DNA of 11,778 nt from Chroococcidiopsidaceae cyanobacterium CP_BM_RX_35 (GTDB taxonomy: Bacteria; Cyanobacteriota; Cyanobacteriia; Cyanobacteriales; Chroococcidiopsidaceae), in contig JAFAVL010000735.1 in assembly GCA_019242465.1 (NCBI GenBank), positions 1 to 11,778 of the forward strand, in the 5' to 3' direction. Both the position numbers and the translations under genes were made by a program. The notes below the pieces were generated by a model. That model saw only the letters and a program-made list of their open reading frames with translations, made no database searches and was not told the DNA's origin. Every line of letters starts with the position of its first letter. The first letter of the stretch is position 1. Positions 1-7,984 of the stretch are shown here, piece by piece.

Positions 1-883
1 ATAGGGCTGAAAAATCGTAGCCGCCTTCTAAGCCAAACACAATTCGACGCGTCAAATGGAGACAGTATTTAGTAAATAGACCATAATCTTGCGGCTGTAG
101 ATTCATACTTGCCAAGGGGTCATCTGCGTTAGCGTCATACCCGGCACTGACAATCAATAAATCTGGCTGAAATTCAGTTAAGAAAGGTACAATCTGGTTC
201 TCAAATGCCAACTTGTACTCATCCACTGTGCTACCCGGCTGCATTGGTAAATTCAGCACGTTGTTGTATCCTCCCCGCTCATCTGCAGATCCTGTACCAG
301 GATAGCAAGGAGAGTGATGCAGTGAGCAATAGGCAATTTGAGGCTGGTTTTCGACAATAGCTTGGGTGCCGTTGCCATGATGCACGTCCCAGTCTAAGAT
401 AGCAACGCGGTTAATGCCTGGCGTTGCTAGAGCATAGGATGCCGCGATCGCAGCGTTGGAAAACAAGCAAAACCCCATTCCGTGATCACCTTCAGCGTGG
501 TGACCAGGAGGACGCGTCAGCACAAAAACGGGGTTGCCCGTCGCTAGCACTTGCTCAACCCCATCTAACCAGGCACTGACTGCTAGTAAGGCGACATCGT
601 AACTGCGGGGTGAAACTATCGTATCTCCATCCAAGTAACCGCCGCCATTTTGGGCAAGATGCTGGACAGTTTTGATGTACTGCTGGGAATGAATTTGTTG
701 CAGAATTGGTACAATTGCTCGTGCTTCTACTGGCGTTGGCACCTGCCACTCAAGTTGGTTAGCAAAGGGGGCTGCTTTGAGGGCAGTCGTGATCGCACTT
801 AATCGCTCTGGCTTTTCTGGATGGAACCAACCAGTTTTGTGTTCGAGAAACTCGTCTGAGTAGATGACAGGAAATAACGACAT
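1..883 (-). CDS. Histone deacetylase family (AcuC/HdaH-like) amidohydrolase, 3' end cut by window edge
   Basis: Reading the minus strand from ATG at 883 gives 294 uninterrupted codons that run off the left edge, so only a short C-terminal tail is missing. The family removes acetyl groups from lysines or acetylated polyamines using a zinc centre; the bacterial substrate cannot be told from sequence. The full active-site set is visible: tandem histidines in RPPGHHAE (H128, H129), DWDVHHGNGT with zinc ligands D166 and H168, SAGYDA with third ligand D250, and the transition-state tyrosine in EGGYD (Y289). The start MSLFPVIYSD fits the family N-terminus, and AAGG lies about seven bases upstream. 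No signal peptide is visible, so it is probably cytoplasmic. It lies 30 bases downstream of the small gene at 914-1129 on the same strand, so the two may be co-transcribed. The family assignment is firm; the substrate is unknown. Confidence 0.93.
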   Translation of the reverse strand, partial: MSLFPVIYSDEFLEHKTGWFHPEKPERLSAITTALKAAPFANQLEWQVPTPVEARAIVPILQQIHSQQYIKTVQHLAQNGGGYLDGDTIVSPRSYDVALLAVSAWLDGVEQVLATGNPVFVLTRPPGHHAEGDHGMGFCLFSNAAIAASYALATPGINRVAILDWDVHHGNGTQAIVENQPQIAYCSLHHSPCYPGTGSADERGGYNNVLNLPMQPGSTVDEYKLAFENQIVPFLTEFQPDLLIVSAGYDANADDPLASMNLQPQDYGLFTKYCLHLTRRIVFGLEGGYDFSAL

Positions 884-913
884 GTAGACCTTAAATTATC
901 CAAAATTGTCAAT

Positions 914-1129
914 TTAATCGCCCCTTAAATCGTCTCTCAAACCCTCTCCTTCATTCAGCATTTCAGGTGCTACAGATGGGTTACTGAGCCTTTCCTCTGG
1001 GCTTAGTTCCATCAGAGCGTCATCTATATTAGGTGGTTGTTTAATCCTTTGAATCTTCTCCTCTAGTTCTGGTGTTATATCAACTTGTTCGTACTTATCT
1101 GCTTGATTGGGAGCTGGTTCACTGCTCAT
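914..1129 (-). CDS. Small acidic hydrophilic protein of unknown function (71 aa)
   Basis: I do not recognise this protein. It starts at ATG 1129 (MSSEPAPNQADKYEQ) and is strongly hydrophilic and acid-rich, with no signal peptide, membrane segment or cysteine. Residues 18-31 (ITPELEEKIQRIKQ) could form a short amphipathic helix, followed by a Pro/Asn/Glu-rich tail ending GLRDDLRGD that looks disordered. No strong Shine-Dalgarno is seen; AAAGAAAG lies a few bases upstream. It stops 30 bases before the deacetylase-family gene on the same strand, which is the main support for it being real, together with non-random composition. It may be a small regulator or partner of that gene, but nothing in the sequence proves it. 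Confidence 0.6.
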   Translation of the reverse strand: MSSEPAPNQADKYEQVDITPELEEKIQRIKQPPNIDDALMELSPEERLSNPSVAPEMLNEGEGLRDDLRGD

Positions 1130-1428
1130 GATGCTTTCTTTGCGCTCTATTACTCATGTACTTCACCCTAAACTTGTTTGTTGCGATGCACACACTATCT
1201 GGAGACTTAAATCAACATTGAGTAGCAATAGACCTCCTCTAGAGCCAGTACATCTCAGCTCATGGATAGTAGTAAAGGGTGCCGCTTCTCTCCCCCCTGC
1301 CCCCTTCCCCGTGCCCCCCTGCCTCTTTAGGTCAGGAGCAAGATAAGAGCAAAGGTGGGTGTAATAATTCATAAAGAGCCTAAATATTCTGCATCCTTCA
1401 TTTCATTATCTCAACTAGGAAACAAGCA
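1130..1428. other. Divergent intergenic region, 299 bases
   Basis: This gap separates the minus-strand small-protein gene from the plus-strand ClC gene, so it should hold promoters for both. I see no strong paired -35/-10. TAATAAT at 1362-1368 is a possible -10 for the ClC gene without a clear -35. The C-rich repeat at 1287-1326 lies in the middle. Open frames that cross this gap on both strands overlap the C-rich repeat, look like chance frames, and were not called. Confidence 0.5.
1287..1326. repeat. C-rich CCCCCTGCC-type intergenic repeat, copy 1
   Basis: The stretch is nearly pure C/T on the plus strand, built from variants of CCCCCTGCC: CCCCCCTGCCCCC, then TTCCCCGTG, then CCCCCCTGCCTCT. 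The 12-mer CCCCCTGCCTCT at 1315-1326 recurs exactly in inverted orientation at 7991-8002. C-rich CCCCTGCC strings of this type are, from memory, scattered between genes in many cyanobacterial genomes. Their function is not known to me. Confidence 0.6.
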
Positions 1429-2730
1429 GTGCCGCCACAAAAGCCCCACACCACCGACCGTACAGGACATTGGAGATTCTTTCGGCTTTCTAGACTGGCG
1501 GAGCGTAATCCGCTAGTCATTTCCCACTTAGTTCTCCGCTGGACTATCGTCGGGGTTGTGTGTGGTTTATTCGGTGGGTTGTACTGGTATGTCCTAGAAC
1601 TGTTGACCCAGAAACTAGAAGTATTTGAAGGTCCTAGCCTACTTCTCGTGATGCCGATCGCTGGTTTGATCGTTGGGTTAGTGATTCATTTTCTGGGCAA
1701 TCCCGGTGAAATTGCAGTGGTTGTTGACAACATCCACTTTCGCGGTGGACGTCTTGATATGCGAAAAAATCCGTCAATGATTCTGGCTTCTTTAGTAAGC
1801 ATATCGGCAGGAGGGAGTGCTGGTCCAGAAGCACCTCTAGTACAGGTAACAGGCTCATTTGGCACCTGGATTGCTGACCGTCTAAGGCTTCAGGGTGAAA
1901 GCCTTAGATCCATGAGTATTTCGGGTATGGCTGCTGGCTTCACTGTCCTGTTTGGCTCACCTCTTGGCGGTGCAATGTTCGCCCTAGAAATTTTGCACCA
2001 TGAATATGTTTTGGAGTACTACGAAGCATTCATGCCAGCCATTGTTTCGAGTTGCGCTGGTTATGTGGTCTATGCACTGATTACCCATCTAGGGATTGGA
2101 CCAACCTGGCATTTCCCTCAGTACAAGCTAGAGAACATCGACGATTTTGCCTTTGCTATCCTATTCGGGATTATAGGAGCTGCGGCAGGATGGCTATTCA
2201 TGACCATTTTTCGAGCCTGCGATCACCTGTTTCTCCGTATTCCGGGACCAATTTATCTGCGGACAACACTGGCAGGACTAGTACTGGGCGGCTTCGCAGC
2301 GCTCTTACCGTTGACACGCTATTTTGGTGACGAACAGTTAAACGAAGTCATTACAACCAACTTGCCTGCTATATTACTCTTGGCTATTGCTGGTGCCAAA
2401 TTGGTGACTGCCAGCTTTACGCTCACAGGTGGCTGGCGTGGTGGGTTTATTATCCCCATGTTTTTTACTGGTGCGTGTTTAGGCAAAGCTATTGCCAGTT
2501 TGATACCTGGGCTGAATCCTGTCCTTGCCATGATTTGTACAATGGCGGCTCTCAATGCTGCGGTGACGCGAACACCTGTAAGTACAACTTTGCTTCTGAC
2601 AAAACTGACTGGCTTCAGTCCTTTGACACCACTCTTGTTTGCAAGTTTAATAGGGTTTTTTCTGGCTCCCAAAGCTCCCTTGATTAAGTCTCAGCTGAAG
2701 TCTCACCCAGAAGAACTCGCCGCTGAATAA
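1429..2730 (+). CDS. ClC-family chloride channel or Cl-/H+ antiporter
   Basis: This 433-residue integral membrane protein carries the ClC signatures: GGSAGPEAP (residues 128-136), with E134 in the place of the external gating glutamate of E. coli ClcA (E148); GSPLGGAMFALE (176-187); and GGWRGGFIIPMFFTGACLG (334-352). At least ten hydrophobic segments cover residues 37-415. The length matches bacterial family members without cytoplasmic CBS domains, and none follows. Translation starts at GTG 1429, with AGGA about ten bases upstream; there is no in-frame ATG near it. Two departures from ClcA stand out. The GSGIP selectivity stretch (S107 in ClcA) is not recognisable where NPGEIAVVVDNIH occurs, and the position of the intracellular proton glutamate E203 appears to be I188. 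Both suggest altered ion coupling, but this is alignment by eye. Transport mode and ion are therefore open; family membership is firm. Confidence 0.93.
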   Translation: MPPQKPHTTDRTGHWRFFRLSRLAERNPLVISHLVLRWTIVGVVCGLFGGLYWYVLELLTQKLEVFEGPSLLLVMPIAGLIVGLVIHFLGNPGEIAVVVDNIHFRGGRLDMRKNPSMILASLVSISAGGSAGPEAPLVQVTGSFGTWIADRLRLQGESLRSMSISGMAAGFTVLFGSPLGGAMFALEILHHEYVLEYYEAFMPAIVSSCAGYVVYALITHLGIGPTWHFPQYKLENIDDFAFAILFGIIGAAAGWLFMTIFRACDHLFLRIPGPIYLRTTLAGLVLGGFAALLPLTRYFGDEQLNEVITTNLPAILLLAIAGAKLVTASFTLTGGWRGGFIIPMFFTGACLGKAIASLIPGLNPVLAMICTMAALNAAVTRTPVSTTLLLTKLTGFSPLTPLLFASLIGFFLAPKAPLIKSQLKSHPEELAAE

Positions 2731-2740
2731 TACGCTGCTT

Positions 2741-2773
2741 AAAAAAATCCCCCGAATTTGATTCGGGGGGATT
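2741..2773 (-). terminator. Intrinsic terminator after tgt-psbK
   Basis: On the minus strand, arms at 2761-2773 and 2746-2757 form a GC-rich hairpin (CCCCC/GGGGG core plus GAAT/ATTC, three-base loop, one extra C in the 5' arm) followed by seven T at 2747-2741. This is a textbook rho-independent terminator. It starts about 30 bases past the psbK stop. Read on the plus strand, the same hairpin sits just after the ClC stop at 2730, but the following bases ATTGTCGATT make a poor U-tract, so it favours the minus strand. Confidence 0.88.
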
Positions 2774-2801
2774 GTCGATTCACCACTTTACACAACTGGG
2801 C

Positions 2802-2939
2802 TTATCTGAAACCAACAGCTGCTCGCCAAACGAAAGCTAGCAGCAAGAAAAAGAGTGGGATGATAGGGAGAACATCTACTAAGGGTTCAAAGATTCGGTA
2901 TGCTTCCGGCAGTTTTGCTAACAACAGTGCGGCTTCCAT
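2802..2939 (-). CDS. psbK: Photosystem II reaction centre protein K (PsbK) precursor
   Basis: This 45-residue protein is MEAALLLA, then the conserved mature start [17 protein letters not shown] (residues 9-25), then one transmembrane helix (about 26-38, [13 protein letters not shown]) and the tail RAAVGFR. PsbK is a single-span subunit of the photosystem II core in the thylakoid membrane; the first eight residues are removed in known PsbK proteins, leaving a 37-residue mature form, as here. W38 followed by AVGFR is typical. It begins 60 bases after the tgt stop on the same strand and ends just before a strong terminator, so it is either the last gene of a tgt-psbK transcript or has its own promoter in the 60-base gap, where I see no convincing one. 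A weak GAGA lies about ten bases before the ATG. tgt-psbK adjacency is, as I recall, common in cyanobacteria. Confidence 0.95.
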   Translation of the reverse strand: MEAALLLAKLPEAYRIFEPLVDVLPIIPLFFLLLAFVWRAAVGFR

Positions 2940-2999
2940 GTTTTTGGATCTCTTAAACAAGCTCTAAGGATTGATCAGGATCGTAACATGCATCGGGGA

Positions 3000-4130
3000 T
3001 CAAGAATGATAGACCTGAACTGTAGTTGGAGTGAGCCAATCAGCAAATTCAGTCGTGAAGCGATCGCTTAAAATCGCACTCCGAATCCTCTGGGTAAAGT
3101 AGACGAGTTCTGTAATGTTGTGAATGCTCAACAGTGTATAGGCTAAGATTTCCCGCGATCGGACTAGATGAGATAAATAAGCACGGCTAAAATGCTGACA
3201 AGTGTAGCAAGGACAATGATCGTCTAGGGAAGTGAAATCTTCCCGAAACTGAGCATTTTTTAAGTTCCAACGTTCGCCTTGCACCAGGGCAGCCCCATGT
3301 CGTGCTAATCGGGTAGGAATGACACAGTCAAATAGATCTACGCCCGCAGCGATCGCCTGTGCCATTTCCCTGTAGGTGCCGATCCCCATTAAGTAACGCG
3401 GTTTTTCTGGTGGCAGCAACGGTGCTGTTGCTTGCACAATCTGGGCAATCAGTTCTGGGGGTTCTCCAACACTCACACCACCGATTGCATAACCAGGGAG
3501 ATCTAGCTTAGCCAAGGCATGAGCCGCGCTGGTGCGTAAGTCAAGGTGAACACCACCCTGCACAATTCCGAATAAAGCCTGATCGTGCCGCTGATGGGCA
3601 GTCATACAGCGCTGTAGCCATTGGTAAGTGCGGCTAGTTGCCGCCGCCACCTCCTCCCGACTGGCTGGGTAAGGTGGGCACTCATCAAACGCCATAATGA
3701 CATCTGCACCTAAAGTGTTCTGAATCTGAATTGAACGCTCTGGTGTGAGATAGATCGTTTGACCATCATGAGGAGAACGAAAAGTCACACCTTCATCAGT
3801 CACTTGGCGCAATTCACTCAAACTGAAGACTTGAAAACCGCCCGAATCTGTCAGTATGGGTCCTTGCCACCCCATAAACTGATGCAAACCCCCAGCTCCT
3901 GCTACAATCGCTTCACCTGGTTGGAGGTGAAGGTGATAGGTATTTGCCAGCACCATCTGTGCCCCAGTCTCCTGCAACTGGGCAGCTGTTAGCGTTTTAA
4001 CATTGGCTAGAGTCCCCACTGGCATAAACCTGGGTGTTTCGACCGCACCATGGGGGGTGAAGAAGACTCCTGCCCGCGCTTTAGTCTGACGGCAGCAAGC
4101 TGAGACGAGAAAAGAGAATTCTGTACTCAA
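3000..4130 (-). CDS. tgt: tRNA-guanine transglycosylase (queuosine pathway)
   Basis: This 376-residue enzyme swaps guanine 34 in the anticodon of GUN tRNAs (Asp, Asn, His, Tyr) for preQ1 in the bacterial queuosine pathway. Visible features: LTDSGGFQ with general acid/base D95; FGIVQGG (187-193) and IGGVSVGE (216-223) from the substrate pocket; [10 protein letters not shown] with nucleophile D268; and the zinc site C306-x-C308-x2-C311 plus H337 in SIHN. Length matches the family. The first codon is TTG at 4130: no ATG or GTG lies in frame between it and an upstream TAA, and the protein already starts at the usual family N-terminus ([17 protein letters not shown]), so TTG is the only reasonable start. 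No clear Shine-Dalgarno is seen. psbK follows on the same strand and cobS diverges upstream, 78 bases away. Confidence 0.96.
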   Translation of the reverse strand: MSTEFSFLVSACCRQTKARAGVFFTPHGAVETPRFMPVGTLANVKTLTAAQLQETGAQMVLANTYHLHLQPGEAIVAGAGGLHQFMGWQGPILTDSGGFQVFSLSELRQVTDEGVTFRSPHDGQTIYLTPERSIQIQNTLGADVIMAFDECPPYPASREEVAAATSRTYQWLQRCMTAHQRHDQALFGIVQGGVHLDLRTSAAHALAKLDLPGYAIGGVSVGEPPELIAQIVQATAPLLPPEKPRYLMGIGTYREMAQAIAAGVDLFDCVIPTRLARHGAALVQGERWNLKNAQFREDFTSLDDHCPCYTCQHFSRAYLSHLVRSREILAYTLLSIHNITELVYFTQRIRSAILSDRFTTEFADWLTPTTVQVYHS

Positions 4131-4208
4131 AGTAGATAAGCTGTTAGCGTAGCATGAACATTATGCTTTGGTGGGGTGTTCGTGGAGGAACACAGCACAT
4201 AAGTTATT

Positions 4209-4982
4209 ATGAACAATCGGCAATGGTGGTGGCAAAAGTTGGGGTTAAAACTGGCTGCGGCTGTTGTTTTCTATACTTGTATCCCTATCCCAGGGGCTGG
4301 GAAGTTAGACTTTCGGGGCGTGGCGCGTTTGGCTCCGGTTGTGGGGTTAATGATTGGGGGAGTTTTGGGACTGGTTGATGCGGGGCTGTACTACATGGGA
4401 GTTCCAGATCTGACTCATAGCGCCTTGGTGGTTGTATCCTGGATTGCCATTACTGGAGGATTGCATCTAGATGGAGCAATGGATACTGCTGATGGGCTGG
4501 CGGTGCAAGATCCACAACGGCGATTGCAGGTGATGGCAGATAGTGCTACGGGGGCGTTTGGGGCAATGGCAGCGATCGCGATTGTACTGTTAAAAACAAC
4601 CGCATTGGCTGACCTACATTCCTATCGCTGGCTGGTACTAATGGCTGCCTGTGGGTGGGGACGCTGGGGTCAACAGGTGGCGATCGCTCTATATCCCTAC
4701 CTCAAACCTACTGGTAAAGGGGCATTCCACAAAACGGCGATTCGTTCTGTTGTAGATGTACTGCCGGGACTGCTGTTGTTGCTGGGCTTAAGCGGTTTAG
4801 AGATTTTGCTAGAGCTAGATCGCACTTTTATAGCAGGCGAGATGGCTCTGGGTGGAGGGGTAATTGCACTTTTGACTGGTGCCTGGTTTAATCGCCAACT
4901 GGGCGGACATACAGGAGATACTTACGGGGCAGTCGTCGAGTGGACTGAGGCTTTATTACTCTGCCTGCTGACTGCATTGTAG
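4209..4982 (+). CDS. cobS: Adenosylcobinamide-GDP ribazoletransferase (cobalamin synthase)
   Basis: CobS is an integral membrane enzyme that joins adenosylcobinamide-GDP to alpha-ribazole (phosphate), the last assembly step of (pseudo)cobalamin. The 257-residue product has the metal-binding signature [15 protein letters not shown] (residues 83-97; H86, D88, D92, D95), the following [10 protein letters not shown] (111-120), and the C-terminal [17 protein letters not shown] (232-248; H234, D237), with five or more hydrophobic segments between. Early FYTCIPIPG (21-29) also fits the family. The ATG at 4209 comes soon after an in-frame TAA (4200-4202), so no earlier start is possible apart from a rare codon. 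A GGAGGA at 4184-4189 is too far (19 bases) to be a normal ribosome site. There is no room for a cobalamin riboswitch in the 78 bases before it, and no other cob gene is in the window. Confidence 0.95.
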   Translation: MNNRQWWWQKLGLKLAAAVVFYTCIPIPGAGKLDFRGVARLAPVVGLMIGGVLGLVDAGLYYMGVPDLTHSALVVVSWIAITGGLHLDGAMDTADGLAVQDPQRRLQVMADSATGAFGAMAAIAIVLLKTTALADLHSYRWLVLMAACGWGRWGQQVAIALYPYLKPTGKGAFHKTAIRSVVDVLPGLLLLLGLSGLEILLELDRTFIAGEMALGGGVIALLTGAWFNRQLGGHTGDTYGAVVEWTEALLLCLLTAL

Positions 4983-5447
4983 CTAGTGGTTGTTAGATTG
5001 GATTGGTCGCAGCCGTGAAAGCTTGAGTTTAAAAGGTCCAACCCCTGTTTCACCAAAAGCATGAACGCGAACTGTGTAGGTACCTGTCTTGGTGATCCGC
5101 ACAAATAGCAAAGAATTTGTGGTGCCATCGGGACCATCATCATTTTCTCCCACCGTTGAGCCATTAGGTGCGAGTAGGGTGACAATTGTATCGAAGCTAT
5201 CAGATGTCAGCTCAATCGCTACATTATCTCCCGCATGCAGCTTTACGGAGTAATCACGAGCAAATCCCCCCTGCCCAGTCGGAATATCTTTGTCTGAAAG
5301 CTTGTCAGATACCTGATTACTTGGAGGTAAGGGAATTGGGCTATATAACTTGCCTTGAGCTATAGAGGTTGTTGGAATTACGCTAACTACCAGTAATGGG
5401 GCAGCAAGTAATAAGTTCAATTCAGCTGCAAAAGCTTTAATGCTCAT
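4983..5447 (-). CDS. Secreted PPC-domain (pre-peptidase C-terminal) protein
   Basis: The 154-residue product begins with a signal-peptide-like stretch (hydrophobic core about residues 11-24, LNLLLAAPLLVVSV; likely cleavage after SIAQ near residue 31), so it is exported. Residues about 62-146 match a PPC beta-sandwich: FARDYSVKLHAGDNVAIEL, the SDSFDTIVTLLAPNG strand pair, the acidic loop GENDDGPDGT, and the TKTGTYTVRVHA strand. PPC domains usually sit at the end of secreted peptidases and are often removed; here the domain stands alone with no catalytic part, as in many cyanobacterial secreted proteins. Its partner is unknown. The stop codon directly abuts that of cobS, which is convergent, leaving no intergenic base. 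A TATAAT lies about 40 bases before the start. Confidence 0.82.
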   Translation of the reverse strand: MSIKAFAAELNLLLAAPLLVVSVIPTTSIAQGKLYSPIPLPPSNQVSDKLSDKDIPTGQGGFARDYSVKLHAGDNVAIELTSDSFDTIVTLLAPNGSTVGENDDGPDGTTNSLLFVRITKTGTYTVRVHAFGETGVGPFKLKLSRLRPIQSNNH

Positions 5448-5781
5448 TCAGGGGGGTATACCAGCAAAAACTATATAAGCCCGTTTATTATAAGGGTCGC
5501 CCAGGTAGCTTGTATATTGAAGCGTTACAGCGCAGTCTCTCAACCAATCAATCTCAAGTCGGTGCTTGGTTGTTAACTTAAATGAAACAGCTACAGCAAG
5601 ACATCTAGTAGCTCAGCTTCTGCTTCCATGCCAATTTATACTAGCAGATTCCGAAGTTCGAGTTTTCCTGATACGCTCAATCAGTAGATTCTTTTCATTC
5701 AACAGAGAACTATTGTGGTTCGTGCGGAATTGTGAGGAATGCTTAGTTGCGATCGTGGGGACAAAAATGAGGTGTGAGTAG
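5448..5781. other. Divergent intergenic region, 334 bases
   Basis: This gap lies between the PPC-protein gene (minus) and the LCP gene (plus) and should hold promoters for both. Visible content: a minus-strand TATAAT at 5487-5492, and a perfect 7-base inverted repeat CAACCAA (5541-5547) / TTGGTTG (5566-5572) with an 18-base loop and no T-run, role unknown. A 71-codon frame from a TTG at 5566 ends one base before the LCP start, but its protein resembles nothing I know, so I left it out. Confidence 0.5.
5487..5492 (-). promoter_or_regulatory. Candidate -10 box for the PPC-protein gene
   Basis: On the minus strand the sequence is a perfect TATAAT, placing a start of transcription roughly 30 bases before the ATG at 5447. 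The -35 position, 17 bases upstream, reads ATACAA, a poor match to TTGACA, so this is only a candidate. Confidence 0.3.
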
Positions 5782-7158
5782 ATGGAAGAAGAGCAATCAA
5801 GCAACACAAGCATTAGGACTCGCTCGTCACAGAAGTCTCGTAAACCCAAAAAATCCAGGCTCCTGTTGTGGATTATAGTGGGGTTCACAGCGATGTCTAG
5901 TGTCGTTGGTGCCACTCTAGCAACGTTCCTAAGAACCACCCCACTCAATAAGGGAGCTACTCCCAATCCTATTACACTAGACCAGCCCATCAACATCCTG
6001 GTTTTAGGCATTGACAACTCTGGTCACCCCCACTCTGAGCCTACTAACTTTAGCCCAGCTCAAGCCCTTTCAGGTAACAGCGATACGATGCTGCTAGTGC
6101 GGCTTCTGCCTCACACCCATCAAATTAACATCCTCTCCATTCCCAGGGATACTCTGGTGCAACTGCCAAAGGTGGGCATTGATAAAGTCAATGATGCCAA
6201 TATGCAGGGGGGAACACCGCTAGCCGTTCAAACTGTCAGCCGCCTACTCGGAGACATTTCCATTGACCGTTACGTCCGGCTTGACACCGAAGGATTTACT
6301 CAAATTGTAGATGCGCTGGGCGGGGTAGAGGTTACAATTCCTAAGCCTATGGACTACGTTGACCAAACTCAACACCTCAATATCCACTTTCTACCTGGAA
6401 AACAATTCCTTAATGGGCAACACCTACAGGAATATGTGCGCTTTCGCCATGATGAGTTAGGAGACATTGGGAGAGTTCAACGCCAGCAGGAAGTGCTAAA
6501 AGCGCTGCTATATAGGCTGTTGCAGCCCGCTTCACTACTGAAAATCCCTCGACTGCTACAGATTGTCCAGACAAATGTTGATACTAATCTTTCGACACAA
6601 GAAATGTTGGGAATTGCTCAATTCCTCACTCAAGGGTTTGCCGGAGGCAGCTCCGGCAACTTCCTTGAGCAAGCTCAAGTACCGCATCAGCCTGTCAACA
6701 TGGTGATGCTGCCAGGTCGATTCAGTCGCCGTGACGAGTATACCTTAAGCTACTGGATTGCCGACCCTGAGGCAGTAACCCCTATACTTGCTCGCTATTT
6801 CGGAGCTGCTGCTAATACTTCAGCCGTGAATGCCGAACCAACTCCTCCTGCGACTCGGCTAAGAATTGCTGTAGTAAATAGTACGCATCAGCCTCGGATG
6901 GGAACAAAAGCTATGGCATTACTCAGCAATCGCGGCTTCACCAAGATTTACCTGCGTGACTTTAACATAACTGCCGCTTCACAACCATTAGCAAAGACGC
7001 TAATTATTGCACAGCATGGTAATCCAGAAGATGCTGTTGATGTGCAACGGATTCTTGGTCTTGGGCAGGTAGAAGTGGAATCAACTGGCGCTTTAGGAAC
7101 AGATGTGACGGTGGTCGTGGGGACAGATATGAAATCCCGAAAGCTCGATAGGCAATAA
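5782..7158 (+). CDS. LytR-CpsA-Psr (LCP) family envelope glycopolymer ligase
   Basis: LCP proteins transfer undecaprenyl-linked glycopolymers to the cell wall or related envelope acceptors, acting outside the plasma membrane. Layout of the 458 residues: basic cytoplasmic tail (1-26, rich in Arg/Lys/Ser), one transmembrane helix (about 27-49), LCP catalytic domain (about 70-245), linker, and a C-terminal LytR_C domain (about 358-448, starting RLRIAVVNST). Catalytic-type residues are all present: D101 in GNSDTMLLV, R122 and D123 in SIPRDT, then R220, R222 and D224 in YVRFRHDELGD, and R231 and R234 in GRVQRQQ. Starts at ATG 5782 with GAGG about ten bases upstream. It stands alone on its strand and converges on the gene at 7167 with eight bases between stops. 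The polymer it handles cannot be deduced from the neighbours. Confidence 0.93.
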   Translation: MEEEQSSNTSIRTRSSQKSRKPKKSRLLLWIIVGFTAMSSVVGATLATFLRTTPLNKGATPNPITLDQPINILVLGIDNSGHPHSEPTNFSPAQALSGNSDTMLLVRLLPHTHQINILSIPRDTLVQLPKVGIDKVNDANMQGGTPLAVQTVSRLLGDISIDRYVRLDTEGFTQIVDALGGVEVTIPKPMDYVDQTQHLNIHFLPGKQFLNGQHLQEYVRFRHDELGDIGRVQRQQEVLKALLYRLLQPASLLKIPRLLQIVQTNVDTNLSTQEMLGIAQFLTQGFAGGSSGNFLEQAQVPHQPVNMVMLPGRFSRRDEYTLSYWIADPEAVTPILARYFGAAANTSAVNAEPTPPATRLRIAVVNSTHQPRMGTKAMALLSNRGFTKIYLRDFNITAASQPLAKTLIIAQHGNPEDAVDVQRILGLGQVEVESTGALGTDVTVVVGTDMKSRKLDRQ

Positions 7159-7166
7159 GACTGATT

Positions 7167-7916
7167 TCAGTTACTATTTAGCCTGGCATTATGAGGATAA
7201 ATTTTTTTGTACTGCAGCTTTCTATCGCCACACTTAAAGTCAGCCAAGAATTGTTTCAGCATAAATCTATTTTTCTCAAATTTATATTTTCCCAATGTAC
7301 CACAATCACCTATATCGCCGTATTTCTGTGAGACGACGAGTTCATGAGTATTTTGATTGAATTTGGGAAGTCCAGTGATAAAGTTAGAGTTTTCCTGAGA
7401 AATTTGACGATAATTCAACTCAAATTGCGTCAAATCTAGGGGTTTGGTTTTCACTGTAGTAGAAGTCTCAGTATATAGGTAATATTCGTAGGTTGGTTGA
7501 GAAGCACTCAAATAACACTCAACTTGAACAATGTATTTTCCATCCGAAGCTCTGTAAAAGCTAGAGTGTTTTAATGCTGCTGGGTCAAAGCCTTGTGGAC
7601 AAGCTTCTAAGGTTTCTATAACCTTTTGTTGAAGTTGTGATTTTAATTCTTGCGTTTTTTTGTAGTACACACTATTTTGAGGTATGCGATGCAAATCCTC
7701 TACTGCTTCCATGTACTGTTTATTCTTGACCAGCTTATCTATTTTCTTAAAGGCTTTTTCAGTTGGAAGAACAACTTTCAAAATTTCCCGATTTAGTGGC
7801 AAGCTACTTGTCTGGGTAGTAGGCCTTTTATTAAAGGACACATAACTAACTATGATTAATGGCAATCCTATAATAATTATCAATCTGCTTAAGACTTGCT
7901 TAATCATAAAAAACAT
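7167..7916 (-). CDS. Membrane-anchored protein with DUF1176-like C-terminal part
   Basis: The 249-residue product has an N-terminal hydrophobic segment (about 11-28, RLIIIIGLPLIIVSYVSF) after a short basic start. It is either a membrane anchor or an uncleaved signal; no lipobox is seen. Residues 52-103 are helical and charged (KAFKKIDKLVKNKQYMEAVEDL), with a look of a single TPR-like hairpin. From residue 105 it carries four cysteines (C105, C134, C205, C229), possibly two disulfides. The end, GDIGDCGTLGKYKFEKNRFML (199-219) followed by C229 and KKIYP, resembles the GDCG...F.L...C...WP pattern I associate with DUF1176 periplasmic proteins; this is recognition by eye. Lysine-rich and more AT-rich than its neighbours. 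The start may be ATG 7916 or ATG 7907 (MIKQ). Function unknown. Confidence 0.75.
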   Translation of the reverse strand: MFFMIKQVLSRLIIIIGLPLIIVSYVSFNKRPTTQTSSLPLNREILKVVLPTEKAFKKIDKLVKNKQYMEAVEDLHRIPQNSVYYKKTQELKSQLQQKVIETLEACPQGFDPAALKHSSFYRASDGKYIVQVECYLSASQPTYEYYLYTETSTTVKTKPLDLTQFELNYRQISQENSNFITGLPKFNQNTHELVVSQKYGDIGDCGTLGKYKFEKNRFMLKQFLADFKCGDRKLQYKKIYPHNARLNSN

Positions 7917-7984
7917 CTTTTACTACAGTTTCCACTGAGAAAGCAAGACGACAAGACTAACTGAGGAGCGAAAAATGATGAGTT

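Noticed and set aside
2319..2672. 117-codon minus-strand frame inside the ClC gene
   Set aside because: Shadow of a well-supported gene on the opposite strand.
2758..2967. 69-codon plus-strand frame over the terminator and psbK
   Set aside because: Opposite strand of the clear psbK gene; the frame begins inside the terminator hairpin.
4131..4208. Cobalamin riboswitch before cobS
   Set aside because: Only 78 bases are available and no B12-box-like sequence is seen.
5566..5781. 71-codon frame ending one base before the LCP gene
   Set aside because: Starts at TTG without a ribosome site, matches no family I know, and lies in the promoter region of the LCP gene.
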